Positions 1 to 5,026 of a stretch of 5,098 nt of DNA are shown piece by piece. The first letter of the stretch is position 1, and each line of letters begins with the position of its first letter. The translations under genes and the position numbers were made by a program. Under the pieces are notes generated by a model. The model was given only the letters and a program-made list of their open reading frames with translations. It did no database searches and was not told the DNA's origin. The stretch is from contig CAMLKX010000145.1 of the NCBI GenBank assembly GCA_946480515.1, positions 1-5,098 of the forward strand, read 5' to 3'. The stretch is from an uncultured Sphingomonadaceae bacterium. GTDB lineage: Bacteria > Pseudomonadota > Alphaproteobacteria > Sphingomonadales > Sphingomonadaceae.

Positions 1-110
1 GGAGCGATGACGACCGAACCGGGCTCAACCTCCAGCCCATCCGGCACCCGGTAGTCCAGCGGACCCAGGGCGGCATTGAGGGTTACGACACGGACTCGGG
101 GGAGGGGCAT
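1..110 (-). CDS. priA: Primosomal protein N' (replication restart helicase PriA), N-terminal fragment
   Basis: Only the first 36 codons are present; the gene runs off the left edge. The translation begins MPLPRVRVVTLNAALGPLDY and continues with RVPDGLEVEPGSVV. This matches the start of the PriA 3'-DNA-binding domain, where a short beta strand is followed by 'DYxxPxGLxxxPGxxVxVP'. In this family PriA recognises stalled or collapsed replication forks, unwinds the lagging-strand arm and reloads the replisome; none of the helicase motifs fall inside the window. ATG at 110 is chosen because the family N-terminus aligns there. No Shine-Dalgarno sequence precedes it, and the upstream 80 nt are occupied by a palindromic repeat whose edge lies 6 nt from the ATG. 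In-frame TTG codons exist inside the repeat (155, 146) but would add non-conserved residues. It lies downstream of purC on the same strand, with an 89-nt gap. The identity rests on a short stretch, so it is good but not certain. Confidence 0.82.
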   Translation of the reverse strand, partial: MPLPRVRVVTLNAALGPLDYRVPDGLEVEPGSVVIA

Positions 111-116
111 GGAACG

Positions 117-189
117 GTCATTGCGAGGAGCGCATCGACGAAGCAATCCACGCAAGGAAGCTGGATTGCCGCGCTACGCTCGCAATGAC
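117..189. repeat. Intergenic palindromic repeat of the 'GTCATTGCGAG / GCAATCCA' type
   Basis: The purC-priA gap (111-199) is almost filled by one large imperfect palindrome. The outer arms are a perfect 11-bp match, GTCATTGCGAG (117-127) with CTCGCAATGAC (179-189). Next come AGCGC (129-133) with GCGCT (171-175), then the inner arms GCAATCCA (143-150) with TGGATTGC (162-169), around an 11-nt loop (151-161). The sequence strongly resembles a dispersed intergenic repeat that I recall from many alphaproteobacterial genomes; family membership is from memory. In RNA it would fold into a long hairpin between purC and priA. There is no T-run after the stem, so it is not a classical intrinsic terminator. 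It could stabilise the purC 3' end or reduce readthrough into priA. Only one copy is present in this window. Confidence 0.85.
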
Positions 190-199
190 GGTGTCTTCG

Positions 200-979
200 C
201 TACTTTCCCCGCTTTTTGCGATGCGTGTCGAAGTCGAGCACCGAATGCTCTTCGCCTTCAGGCATCAGGCCGAGCCGGCGGGCGACTTCCTGATAGGCTT
301 CGGCTTCACCGCCCAGGTTCTGGCGGAACCGGTCCTTGTCGAGCTTTTCGTTCGACTTCATGTCCCATAGCCGGCACCCATCCGGGCTGATCTCGTCGGC
401 CAGGATGATCCGCGGGAAATCATTCTCCCACACCCGTCCGAACTCCAGCTTGAAGTCGACCAGGCGGATCCCGATCGCAGCGAACAGGCCGCACATGAAG
501 TCGTTCACGCGGATCGCCATGTCGGCGATTTCGTTCATCTCTTCCTGGCTGGCCCAGCCGAAGCAGGCGATATGCTCGTCAGCGACCATCGGGTCGCCGA
601 GCGCGTCGTCCTTGTAATAATATTCGATGATCGTGCGCGGCAGCTGGGTGCCTTCTTCAATGCCCAGCCGCTTCGACAGCGATCCGGCGGCGACGTTCCG
701 AACCACCACCTCGATCGGGATGATCTCGGCCTGGCGGATCAACTGCTCGCGCATGTTGAGGCGTCGGATGAAGTGGGTCGGTACGCCGATGGTCTGCAGC
801 GCAGTGAAAATATATTCGGAGATGCGGTTGTTGAGGACGCCCTTCCCGGAAATCGTACCCCGCTTCTGGGCATTGAACGCGGTCGCGTCGTCCTTGAAAT
901 ATTGGATTAGGGTGCCCGGCTCCGGACCCTCGTAGAGGATCTTGGCCTTGCCTTCGTAGATCTGGCGGCGGCGGGCCAT
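200..979 (-). CDS. purC: Phosphoribosylaminoimidazole-succinocarboxamide (SAICAR) synthase
   Basis: A cytosolic ATP-dependent ligase of de novo purine synthesis (EC 6.3.2.6) that joins CAIR and aspartate to give SAICAR. The 259-residue product has the usual length for a bacterial single-domain PurC. The N-terminal '[20 protein letters not shown]' (3-22) forms the nucleotide-binding beta region, followed by '[10 protein letters not shown]' (28-37). Both family signatures are present: [15 protein letters not shown] (86-100) and LVDFKLEFG (173-181). [13 protein letters not shown] (194-206) and [10 protein letters not shown] (215-224) complete the active-site region. The frame also opens with a TTG at 982, directly before the ATG at 979. 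I take ATG because homologues start at this point, and an AGGAG (993-989) lies 9 nt upstream. A candidate promoter lies at 1079-1052 and a strong hairpin sits in the leader. purS and purQ, often next to purC in alphaproteobacteria, are not here; priA follows instead. Nothing looks damaged. Confidence 0.98.
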   Translation of the reverse strand: MARRRQIYEGKAKILYEGPEPGTLIQYFKDDATAFNAQKRGTISGKGVLNNRISEYIFTALQTIGVPTHFIRRLNMREQLIRQAEIIPIEVVVRNVAAGSLSKRLGIEEGTQLPRTIIEYYYKDDALGDPMVADEHIACFGWASQEEMNEIADMAIRVNDFMCGLFAAIGIRLVDFKLEFGRVWENDFPRIILADEISPDGCRLWDMKSNEKLDKDRFRQNLGGEAEAYQEVARRLGLMPEGEEHSVLDFDTHRKKRGK

Positions 980-988
980 CAAGCGCTG

Positions 989-993
989 CTCCT
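989..993 (-). promoter_or_regulatory. Ribosome binding site of purC
   Basis: AGGAG on the minus strand, 9 nt before the ATG at 979 and 6 nt before the adjacent TTG at 982. Spacing alone allows either start; conservation of the family N-terminus favours the ATG. Confidence 0.6.
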
Positions 994-1009
994 GGCATCG
1001 GAAAGAGAG

Positions 1010-1040
1010 CGCCCCGGACGCATGGGAATGCGGCGGGGCG
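1010..1040 (-). promoter_or_regulatory. Strong stem-loop between the small membrane gene and purC (purC leader hairpin or terminator)
   Basis: In the minus-strand transcript, CGCCCCG (1040-1034) pairs with CGGGGCG (1016-1010), and CGCAT (1032-1028) pairs with ATGCG (1023-1019). The two stems are separated only by a C/TC internal loop, and the terminal loop is the tetranucleotide TCCC. That gives 12 base pairs, mostly GC. The following bases, CTCTCTTTC (1009-1001), are pyrimidine-rich but not a clean U-run. Two readings fit: a weak intrinsic terminator for the 87-residue gene that ends at 1104, or a hairpin at the very 5' end of the purC mRNA, 16 nt before its AGGAG, if the promoter at 1079-1052 is used. 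I cannot separate these from sequence. Confidence 0.5.
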
Positions 1041-1051
1041 GGCGCACCGGC

Positions 1052-1079
1052 CTATAGTCCAGCCGTGCCGCCCGCGCAA
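1052..1079 (-). promoter_or_regulatory. Candidate housekeeping promoter for purC
   Basis: On the minus strand a -35-like TTGCGC (1079-1074) and a -10-like CTATAG (1057-1052) are separated by 16 nt. The match to an alphaproteobacterial sigma-70 type promoter (TTGAC and a CTANA-like -10) is partial: TTG is present in the -35 and CTATA in the -10. Transcription would begin near 1045, giving a leader of about 65 nt that contains the hairpin at 1040-1010 and the AGGAG at 993-989. Position and spacing are good, but the -35 is weak. Confidence 0.4.
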
Positions 1080-1103
1080 TTGTTCCGCCGTCAGACCGTG
1101 CTC

Positions 1104-1367
1104 CTACTGCTGGCCGGATTGGCCCTGCTGGCCCCGCATCCCGGGCATGTTGTTCCACATTCCCATGGTGGATTCGCCCCAGCGGCGGCCCATATCCATC
1201 AGCTGATTGCGCCGCTGCGCATCCCACATATAGGCGACGGCTGCGGCACTGACGGCGACCGCCCCGGCGGCAACCAGGTTCGCTGCGGTCAAATTATGCC
1301 GGCCCGCCTCCGCGAACTTCTCGAACGCATCGGACAAGCTGTTGGACTGTTCATTTGCTTTTGCCAT
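1104..1367 (-). CDS. Small single-span membrane protein of unknown function, probable general-stress-response target
   Basis: I do not recognise this 87-residue protein. Residues 1-28 are hydrophilic and probably helical (SLSDAFEKFAEAGRHN at 9-24). Residues 29-48 form an Ala/Val-rich hydrophobic stretch ending in YMW (46-48) that could cross the membrane once. A basic DAQRRNQ (49-55) follows, then a Met/Gly/Trp-rich segment and a Gln-rich end (GQQGQSGQQ, 79-87). There is no signal-peptide cleavage pattern. The frame is open back to a TTG at 1397, but ATG at 1367 is chosen because a perfect AGGAGG lies 6 nt upstream. An EcfG-type promoter about 95 nt upstream, in the same orientation, suggests expression under general stress and supports this being a real gene. 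It is divergent from parC and upstream of purC. The FEKFAEAGRHNL stretch recalls phasins faintly, but the hydrophobic span argues against that. Its function is unknown. Confidence 0.8.
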   Translation of the reverse strand: MAKANEQSNSLSDAFEKFAEAGRHNLTAANLVAAGAVAVSAAAVAYMWDAQRRNQLMDMGRRWGESTMGMWNNMPGMRGQQGQSGQQ

Positions 1368-1373
1368 TCCCGG

Positions 1374-1379
1374 CCTCCT
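1374..1379 (-). promoter_or_regulatory. Strong ribosome binding site that fixes the start of the 87-residue gene
   Basis: AGGAGG on the minus strand, complementary to the 16S rRNA 3' end, ends 6 nt before the ATG at 1367. It is the best Shine-Dalgarno sequence in the window and rules out the upstream in-frame starts between 1397 and 1370 as the main initiation site. Confidence 0.85.
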
Positions 1380-1387
1380 CTCCATGA

Positions 1388-1421
1388 CGATCCACAAGCG
1401 TCCCGAGCAGGCGGTGGATCG
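1388..1421 (-). repeat. 8-bp inverted repeat in the leader of the 87-residue gene
   Basis: CGATCCAC (on the minus strand 1421-1414; identical on the plus strand at 1388-1395) pairs with GTGGATCG across an 18-nt loop. It lies between the EcfG-type promoter and the AGGAGG, 8 nt upstream of the latter. It could be an RNA hairpin in the 5' leader affecting translation or stability, or a binding site for a dimeric regulator. An 8-bp match with a loop this long can also occur by chance in GC-rich DNA. Confidence 0.4.
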
Positions 1422-1462
1422 CTCCGCGGCCGCCTCAAGCGCGGGGACTTTGCTGTGGAATC

Positions 1463-1488
1463 AACGGAGGGGCGGGGCTTTGGGTTCC
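1463..1488 (-). promoter_or_regulatory. EcfG-type (general stress response) promoter
   Basis: On the minus strand GGAAC (1488-1484) and CGTT (1466-1463) are separated by exactly 17 nt. This is the established consensus GGAAC-N16-17-CGTT recognised by EcfG/SigT, the ECF sigma factor of the alphaproteobacterial general stress response, which is controlled by the PhyR-NepR partner switch. Transcription would begin near 1457, giving a leader of about 90 nt before the ATG at 1367 of the small membrane protein. Both boxes are perfect and the orientation and distance are right. The only comparable plus-strand pair I noticed (325-352, inside purC) has a 19-nt spacer and wrong context. Confidence 0.8.
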
Positions 1489-1535
1489 TGCGCCCTCCTT
1501 GTTTGATCGACGAACTTCCGCCGCCGGGACACGCC

Positions 1536-1541
1536 TGCTAA
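1536..1541 (+). promoter_or_regulatory. Weak candidate -10 element of parC (possible leaderless transcript)
   Basis: TGCTAA lies 9 nt before the parC ATG and resembles the GCTANA-type -10 of alphaproteobacterial housekeeping promoters. The same CTAAC core occurs in the tRNA promoter at 5003-5007. No good TTGAC-like -35 is found at the proper distance; the best is TTCCGCC at 1516-1522. If used, transcription would begin almost at the ATG, which would agree with the absence of a Shine-Dalgarno sequence. Otherwise the 153-nt divergent region (1398-1550) shows no convincing plus-strand promoter. Confidence 0.2.
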
Positions 1542-1550
1542 CCCGCGTCA

Positions 1551-3782
1551 ATGCAAGCCGACGATCTCCCTTCGACCACCATCGACACACCGTTCGATTC
1601 CGCTCTATCCGAGCGCTATCTCGTCTATGCGCTGTCCACGATCACCGCCCGCTCGTTGCCGGACGTCCGCGATGGGCTGAAGCCAGTGCATCGGCGCTTG
1701 CTGTGGGCGATGCGGTTACTCCGGCTCGATCCTACCGGAAGCTACAAGAAGTCCGCACGCGTCGTCGGCGACGTGATCGGCAAATATCACCCTCATGGCG
1801 ACCAGTCGGTCTACGACGCCATGGTCCGCCTCGCCCAGGGGTTCGCGCTGCGCTACCCGCTGGTCGACGGCCAGGGCAATTTCGGCAACATCGATGGCGA
1901 TAACGCCGCCGCCTACCGCTACACCGAAGCGCGACTGACCCCGATTGCCGCCCAGCTGATGGCCGGGCTCGATGACGGTACCGTCGCATTCAAGCCAACA
2001 TATAATGGCGAGGAAGAGGAGCCGGAGGTGTTTCCGGGCCTGTTCCCGAACCTGCTCGCTAATGGAGCGAGCGGGATCGCGGTCGGCATGGCCACCTCCA
2101 TCCCGCCGCATAATCTCGGCGAACTCGTCGAAGCAGCCACTCACCTGATCGACAATCCTCACGCCGAGGACCGGGCGCTGATGGATTTCGTTCAAGGTCC
2201 CGATTTTCCCACCGGCGGAGTGCTGGTCGACGGGCGCGAGACGATCATCCATGCTTATGCGACTGGTCGCGGCAGTTTTCGCCTGCGGGCGAAAGTCGAG
2301 GAAGTTAAGGAGAAGGGCGGCGGCTGGCACCTCCTTGTCAGCGAAATCCCCTACGGGGTGCAGAAGGGCAAGCTGATCGAGCAGATCGCCGCGCTGATTG
2401 CCGACAAGAAGCTGCCGATTCTCGCCGACGTGCGCGACGAAAGCGACGATCAGGTGCGCATTATCCTTGAGCCGCGTTCGCGCACCGTCGACCCGCAATT
2501 GCTGCTGGATAGCCTATATCGGCTTACCGACCTGGAAGTGCGCTTTCCGCTCAACCTGAACGTGCTGGACGCGAACCGTACTCCGGGTGTGATGAGCCTG
2601 AAGCAGACGCTGACCGCTTGGCTGGCATTCCAGATCGAAGTTTTGCTCAACCGGTCCCGGACCAGGATTGGCAAGATCGACGATCGGCTCGAGTTGCTCG
2701 ACGGCTTTCTTATCGCCTACCTCAACCTGGACCGGGTGATCGAGATCATTCGGACGGAGGACGAGCCCAAGGCGGTGATGATCGCCGAGTTCGCGCTCAC
2801 CGACCGCCAGGCCGAGGCGATCCTGAACATGCGGCTGCGGTCACTGCGCAAGCTTGAAGAAATGGAGATTGGCCGTGAGCGCGACGCGCTGGCCAAGGAA
2901 CGGGAGGAGCTCGCCAAGCTGATCGAGAGCCCGCAGCGCCAGCGAACACGGCTGAAGAAGGAACTGACCGCTCTCAAGGACAAGTTTGGGGACGATCGCC
3001 GTACGCGCATCGAGGAAGCGGCGGCCGGTCCTCGGGACTTTGATTGGTCGGCGATGATCGAGAAGGAGCCGATCACCGTCATTCTCTCACAGCGTGGCTG
3101 GATCAGGGCGATGAAGGGCCACGTCGCGCTTGATGACTCGGAGACGCTGAAGTTCCGCGAGGGCGATGGCCTGCACCTGATCTTCCACGCGCAGACCACC
3201 GACCGGCTTCTCCTCGCAGCCGATAATGGCCGGGTCTACACGCTGGGCGGAGACAAGCTGCCCGGCGGTCGCGGGTTCGGCGAGCCGGTCAGGCTGATGA
3301 TCGACCTTGATGGCGAGGTTGGAATTGTGGGGTTGCTTTCGGTCAAGTCGGACATGAAGCTGTTGGTCGCATCGAGCGACGGGCGGGGCTTTGTCACGAC
3401 CGGCGAGGCAACGCTGGCCGAGACTCGCAAGGGCAAGCAGCTCGTCAACTTGCGCCCCGGTGCGAAGGTCGCGGTGCTGAAGCCGATTCCGGACGGCGCG
3501 GACACGGTCGCTGTGGTTGGCGAAAACCGCAAGCTGCTCGTGTTCAAACTCGAGGAGCTACCGGAGCTTGGGAGAGGCTCTGGAGTCCAGCTTCAGCGCT
3601 ATCGCGATGGCGGCCTTGCCGACGCACTGGCGCTATCGTTCAGCGACGGCCTGAGCTGGTCGATGGGCGGCGACAGCGGACGGATCCGTACCGAGGCCGA
3701 CCTGACTCCCTGGCGCGCAATCCGTGGCGCGTCGGGCCGCATGGCTCCAACCGGATTTCCGAGAAGCAATCGTTTCGGCTAA
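1551..3782 (+). CDS. parC: DNA topoisomerase IV subunit A (ParC)
   Basis: The breakage-reunion subunit of the type IIA topoisomerase that, with ParE, decatenates daughter chromosomes using ATP. The product is 743 residues. Residues 22-53 carry the family start ([20 protein letters not shown] and [12 protein letters not shown]). The winged-helix/tower domains reach about residue 370, with KYHPHGD (78-84), catalytic Tyr124 in YRYTEAR, and [14 protein letters not shown] (175-188) holding the DNA-intercalating Ile. A coiled-coil stretch (about 430-480) precedes a degenerate C-terminal beta-pinwheel (about 505-743). No true GyrA box is present, only [11 protein letters not shown] (674-684), which supports ParC rather than GyrA; the length also fits. 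In the quinolone region Gln85 and Asp89 replace E. coli Ser80 and Glu84. The ATG at 1551 is forced: an in-frame TAA lies at 1539-1541 and no other start codon lies between. There is no Shine-Dalgarno sequence. The next gene begins 13 nt after the stop. Confidence 0.96.
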   Translation: MQADDLPSTTIDTPFDSALSERYLVYALSTITARSLPDVRDGLKPVHRRLLWAMRLLRLDPTGSYKKSARVVGDVIGKYHPHGDQSVYDAMVRLAQGFALRYPLVDGQGNFGNIDGDNAAAYRYTEARLTPIAAQLMAGLDDGTVAFKPTYNGEEEEPEVFPGLFPNLLANGASGIAVGMATSIPPHNLGELVEAATHLIDNPHAEDRALMDFVQGPDFPTGGVLVDGRETIIHAYATGRGSFRLRAKVEEVKEKGGGWHLLVSEIPYGVQKGKLIEQIAALIADKKLPILADVRDESDDQVRIILEPRSRTVDPQLLLDSLYRLTDLEVRFPLNLNVLDANRTPGVMSLKQTLTAWLAFQIEVLLNRSRTRIGKIDDRLELLDGFLIAYLNLDRVIEIIRTEDEPKAVMIAEFALTDRQAEAILNMRLRSLRKLEEMEIGRERDALAKEREELAKLIESPQRQRTRLKKELTALKDKFGDDRRTRIEEAAAGPRDFDWSAMIEKEPITVILSQRGWIRAMKGHVALDDSETLKFREGDGLHLIFHAQTTDRLLLAADNGRVYTLGGDKLPGGRGFGEPVRLMIDLDGEVGIVGLLSVKSDMKLLVASSDGRGFVTTGEATLAETRKGKQLVNLRPGAKVAVLKPIPDGADTVAVVGENRKLLVFKLEELPELGRGSGVQLQRYRDGGLADALALSFSDGLSWSMGGDSGRIRTEADLTPWRAIRGASGRMAPTGFPRSNRFG

Positions 3783-3795
3783 AGATGCACGGGTG

Positions 3796-4953
3796 ATGAA
3801 TCTGGAAGCACAGCCGCTTCAGCGCGATCAAGCGCCCGAGGAACGCTCCGTCCATGTGATGAAGCGCGACCGCTTGCTGGCTTCCCTCACTCTCATTGCC
3901 GGCGTTGGCTTGATCATCGCGCTCCCTTTCGCGCTGCGTTTCGGCGCGGAGTTCTTTCTTCCCGTGACTGCTGCGCTGGTCGTCGCCATCGCCCTTGTGC
4001 CTTTGCTCGAATGGTTCGAGCGGCGGGGAGTGCCGTCGAAGCTTGCCGCGGGTCTGTGCGTGCTGCTGTTCCTGGCCGTGACGCTGTTCGCGATTGCCTC
4101 GATCGTGCTGCCGGCGATCGACTGGGTCGCGCTGATTCCGCAGCGCATAGATCGGGTTCGGGCGGCTCTTGGACCTGTGCTCGACCTTTACCAGACGCTT
4201 GAACGGTTCATCGACCGCACGTTCGCGCAGATCGCCAGCGCGCCGCGCGGGCAGACCGTCCGCATTGAAACACCCAATTCCCTGCTGGGGCTGATCACCG
4301 CCTCGGCGCCGCACGCGATGATCCAGCTGTTTTTCGCGCTGCTGGTGGTGTTCTTCTTCCTCGCCGGGTGGACCACGATGCGCAAGCGGACGATCGTCAG
4401 CCGGGGCAGCTTCGAGGGCGCACTGACTACCGCCCGCGTGATTCAGCAAGTTGTGGATGCAACTTCGACTTACCTGGTGACGATCACCATGATCAACGTG
4501 GCGCTGGGCACGATCACTGCCGGGGCCCTGTGGGCGCTGGGGATGGATTCGCCGATCATGTGGGGCGGCATCGTCGCGGTGCTCAACTTCATCCCTTACC
4601 TGGGGCCGATCGCCGCGGCGCTCCTCCTGACCTTCGGCGGATTGATGACATTCGTCGACCCGTGGGCTGCACTTATTCCACCGGCTGTGTTCGTCGCCCT
4701 CCATCTGATCGAGGCCAACCTCATCACGCCGATGATCGTCGGCAAACGGCTGACGATCAGTCCGCTGCTGATCCTCGTTTCGCTAAGCTTCTGGGCGTGG
4801 GTCTGGGGAACGACCGGAGCGCTGCTGGCAGTGCCATTGCTGATTATCCTCAAGACCATCTTCACCGCCGCGGGGACTCCCGACATTGCCGGATTCCTCT
4901 TCGAGGACGGAACGCTGACCCATGTCGGCGAGGACGACGACGCTGCCGATTAG
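3796..4953 (+). CDS. AI-2E family transporter (PerM/UPF0118-type polytopic membrane protein)
   Basis: An inner-membrane protein of the AI-2E/PerM family (Pfam PF01594). Members have been linked to autoinducer-2 export (TqsA) or Na+/H+ antiport, but most, including this one, have no assigned substrate. The 385 residues show the family layout. Three N-terminal hydrophobic spans lie at about 27-47, 51-72 and 83-108, followed by a soluble segment (109-172). Further spans lie near 173-192 and 225-249, and a hydrophobic C-terminal block runs to about 356. Hallmarks are NFIPYLGP (264-271), the E306-to-P323 stretch with NLITPMIVG, and SFWAWVWGTTGALLAVPLL (331-349). The tail is acidic (GEDDDAAD). ATG at 3796 is preferred. 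The frame is open to a GTG at 3724 that would overlap parC, but no ribosome site supports it; Met22 (ATG 3859) is a further option. The Shine-Dalgarno signal is weak. The 13-nt gap from parC suggests a shared transcript and perhaps coupled translation. Confidence 0.92.
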   Translation: MNLEAQPLQRDQAPEERSVHVMKRDRLLASLTLIAGVGLIIALPFALRFGAEFFLPVTAALVVAIALVPLLEWFERRGVPSKLAAGLCVLLFLAVTLFAIASIVLPAIDWVALIPQRIDRVRAALGPVLDLYQTLERFIDRTFAQIASAPRGQTVRIETPNSLLGLITASAPHAMIQLFFALLVVFFFLAGWTTMRKRTIVSRGSFEGALTTARVIQQVVDATSTYLVTITMINVALGTITAGALWALGMDSPIMWGGIVAVLNFIPYLGPIAAALLLTFGGLMTFVDPWAALIPPAVFVALHLIEANLITPMIVGKRLTISPLLILVSLSFWAWVWGTTGALLAVPLLIILKTIFTAAGTPDIAGFLFEDGTLTHVGEDDDAAD

Positions 4954-4980
4954 ATCAGCGAAAAGCCGTCCGGATTGGCG

Positions 4981-5009
4981 TTGACAGGGCAGGGGGGCTC
5001 CCCTAACTG
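4981..5009 (+). promoter_or_regulatory. Promoter of the tRNA-Asp gene
   Basis: A perfect -35 TTGACA (4981-4986) is followed, 14 nt after the heptamer TTGACAG, by CCTAACTG (5002-5009). This partly matches the alphaproteobacterial -10 (GCTANAWC). Transcription would start near 5015-5018, about 10 nt before the mature tRNA 5' end at 5027, as expected for a stable-RNA gene with a short 5' leader. The -35 is convincing; the -10 is approximate. Confidence 0.65.
4991..5004. repeat. Short GC-rich palindrome inside the tRNA promoter spacer
   Basis: AGGGG (4991-4995) and CCCCT (5000-5004) form a 5-bp inverted repeat around GGCT. It lies between the -35 and -10 of the tRNA promoter and touches the -10. 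It is the only hairpin-like element after the AI-2E family gene (stop at 4953), but it lacks a T-run, so it is a poor terminator candidate. It may simply be GC-rich spacer sequence. Confidence 0.35.
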
Positions 5010-5026
5010 CGCCCCACAGCCAAAGC

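Noticed and set aside
117..189. Repeat as a CRISPR unit, transposon end or small RNA gene
   Set aside because: There is a single copy with no spacer-repeat series, no transposase or target duplication nearby, and no promoter or terminator specific to it. An intergenic palindromic repeat explains it.
325..352. Second GGAAC...CGTT pair on the plus strand
   Set aside because: The spacer is 19 nt rather than 16-17, and it lies inside purC in antisense direction with no gene downstream.
76..390. 104-codon plus-strand frame running through priA, the repeat and the end of purC
   Set aside because: It crosses the palindromic repeat and lies antisense to two recognised genes, and the translation is low-complexity and basic.
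1065..1541. 158-codon plus-strand frame with a signal-peptide-like start opposite the 87-residue gene
   Set aside because: The hydrophobic start is tempting, but the frame begins at a GTG without a ribosome site. The minus strand has a perfect AGGAGG, an EcfG promoter and a coherent membrane span, so the minus gene is preferred.
1716..2498. 260-codon minus-strand open frame inside parC
   Set aside because: It lies wholly antisense to the most conserved part of ParC, including the catalytic Tyr region, has no recognisable domain and has no supporting ribosome site.
3640..4704. Long minus-strand open frame (354 codons) opposite the end of parC and the AI-2E family gene
   Set aside because: Its translation is a run of Arg, Asp, Glu, His and Gln residues with no domain, typical of the complement of a GC-rich membrane-protein gene. 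The plus-strand frames are clearly conserved families.
4991..5004. Hairpin as intrinsic terminator of the parC / AI-2E family transcript
   Set aside because: The stem is only 5 bp and is followed by AACTGC rather than a T-run. It also falls inside the tRNA promoter.
4368..5006. 212-codon plus-strand frame overlapping the AI-2E family gene and the tRNA promoter
   Set aside because: It is an Arg/Asp/Gly-rich out-of-frame shadow of the transporter gene, with no domain and no ribosome site.
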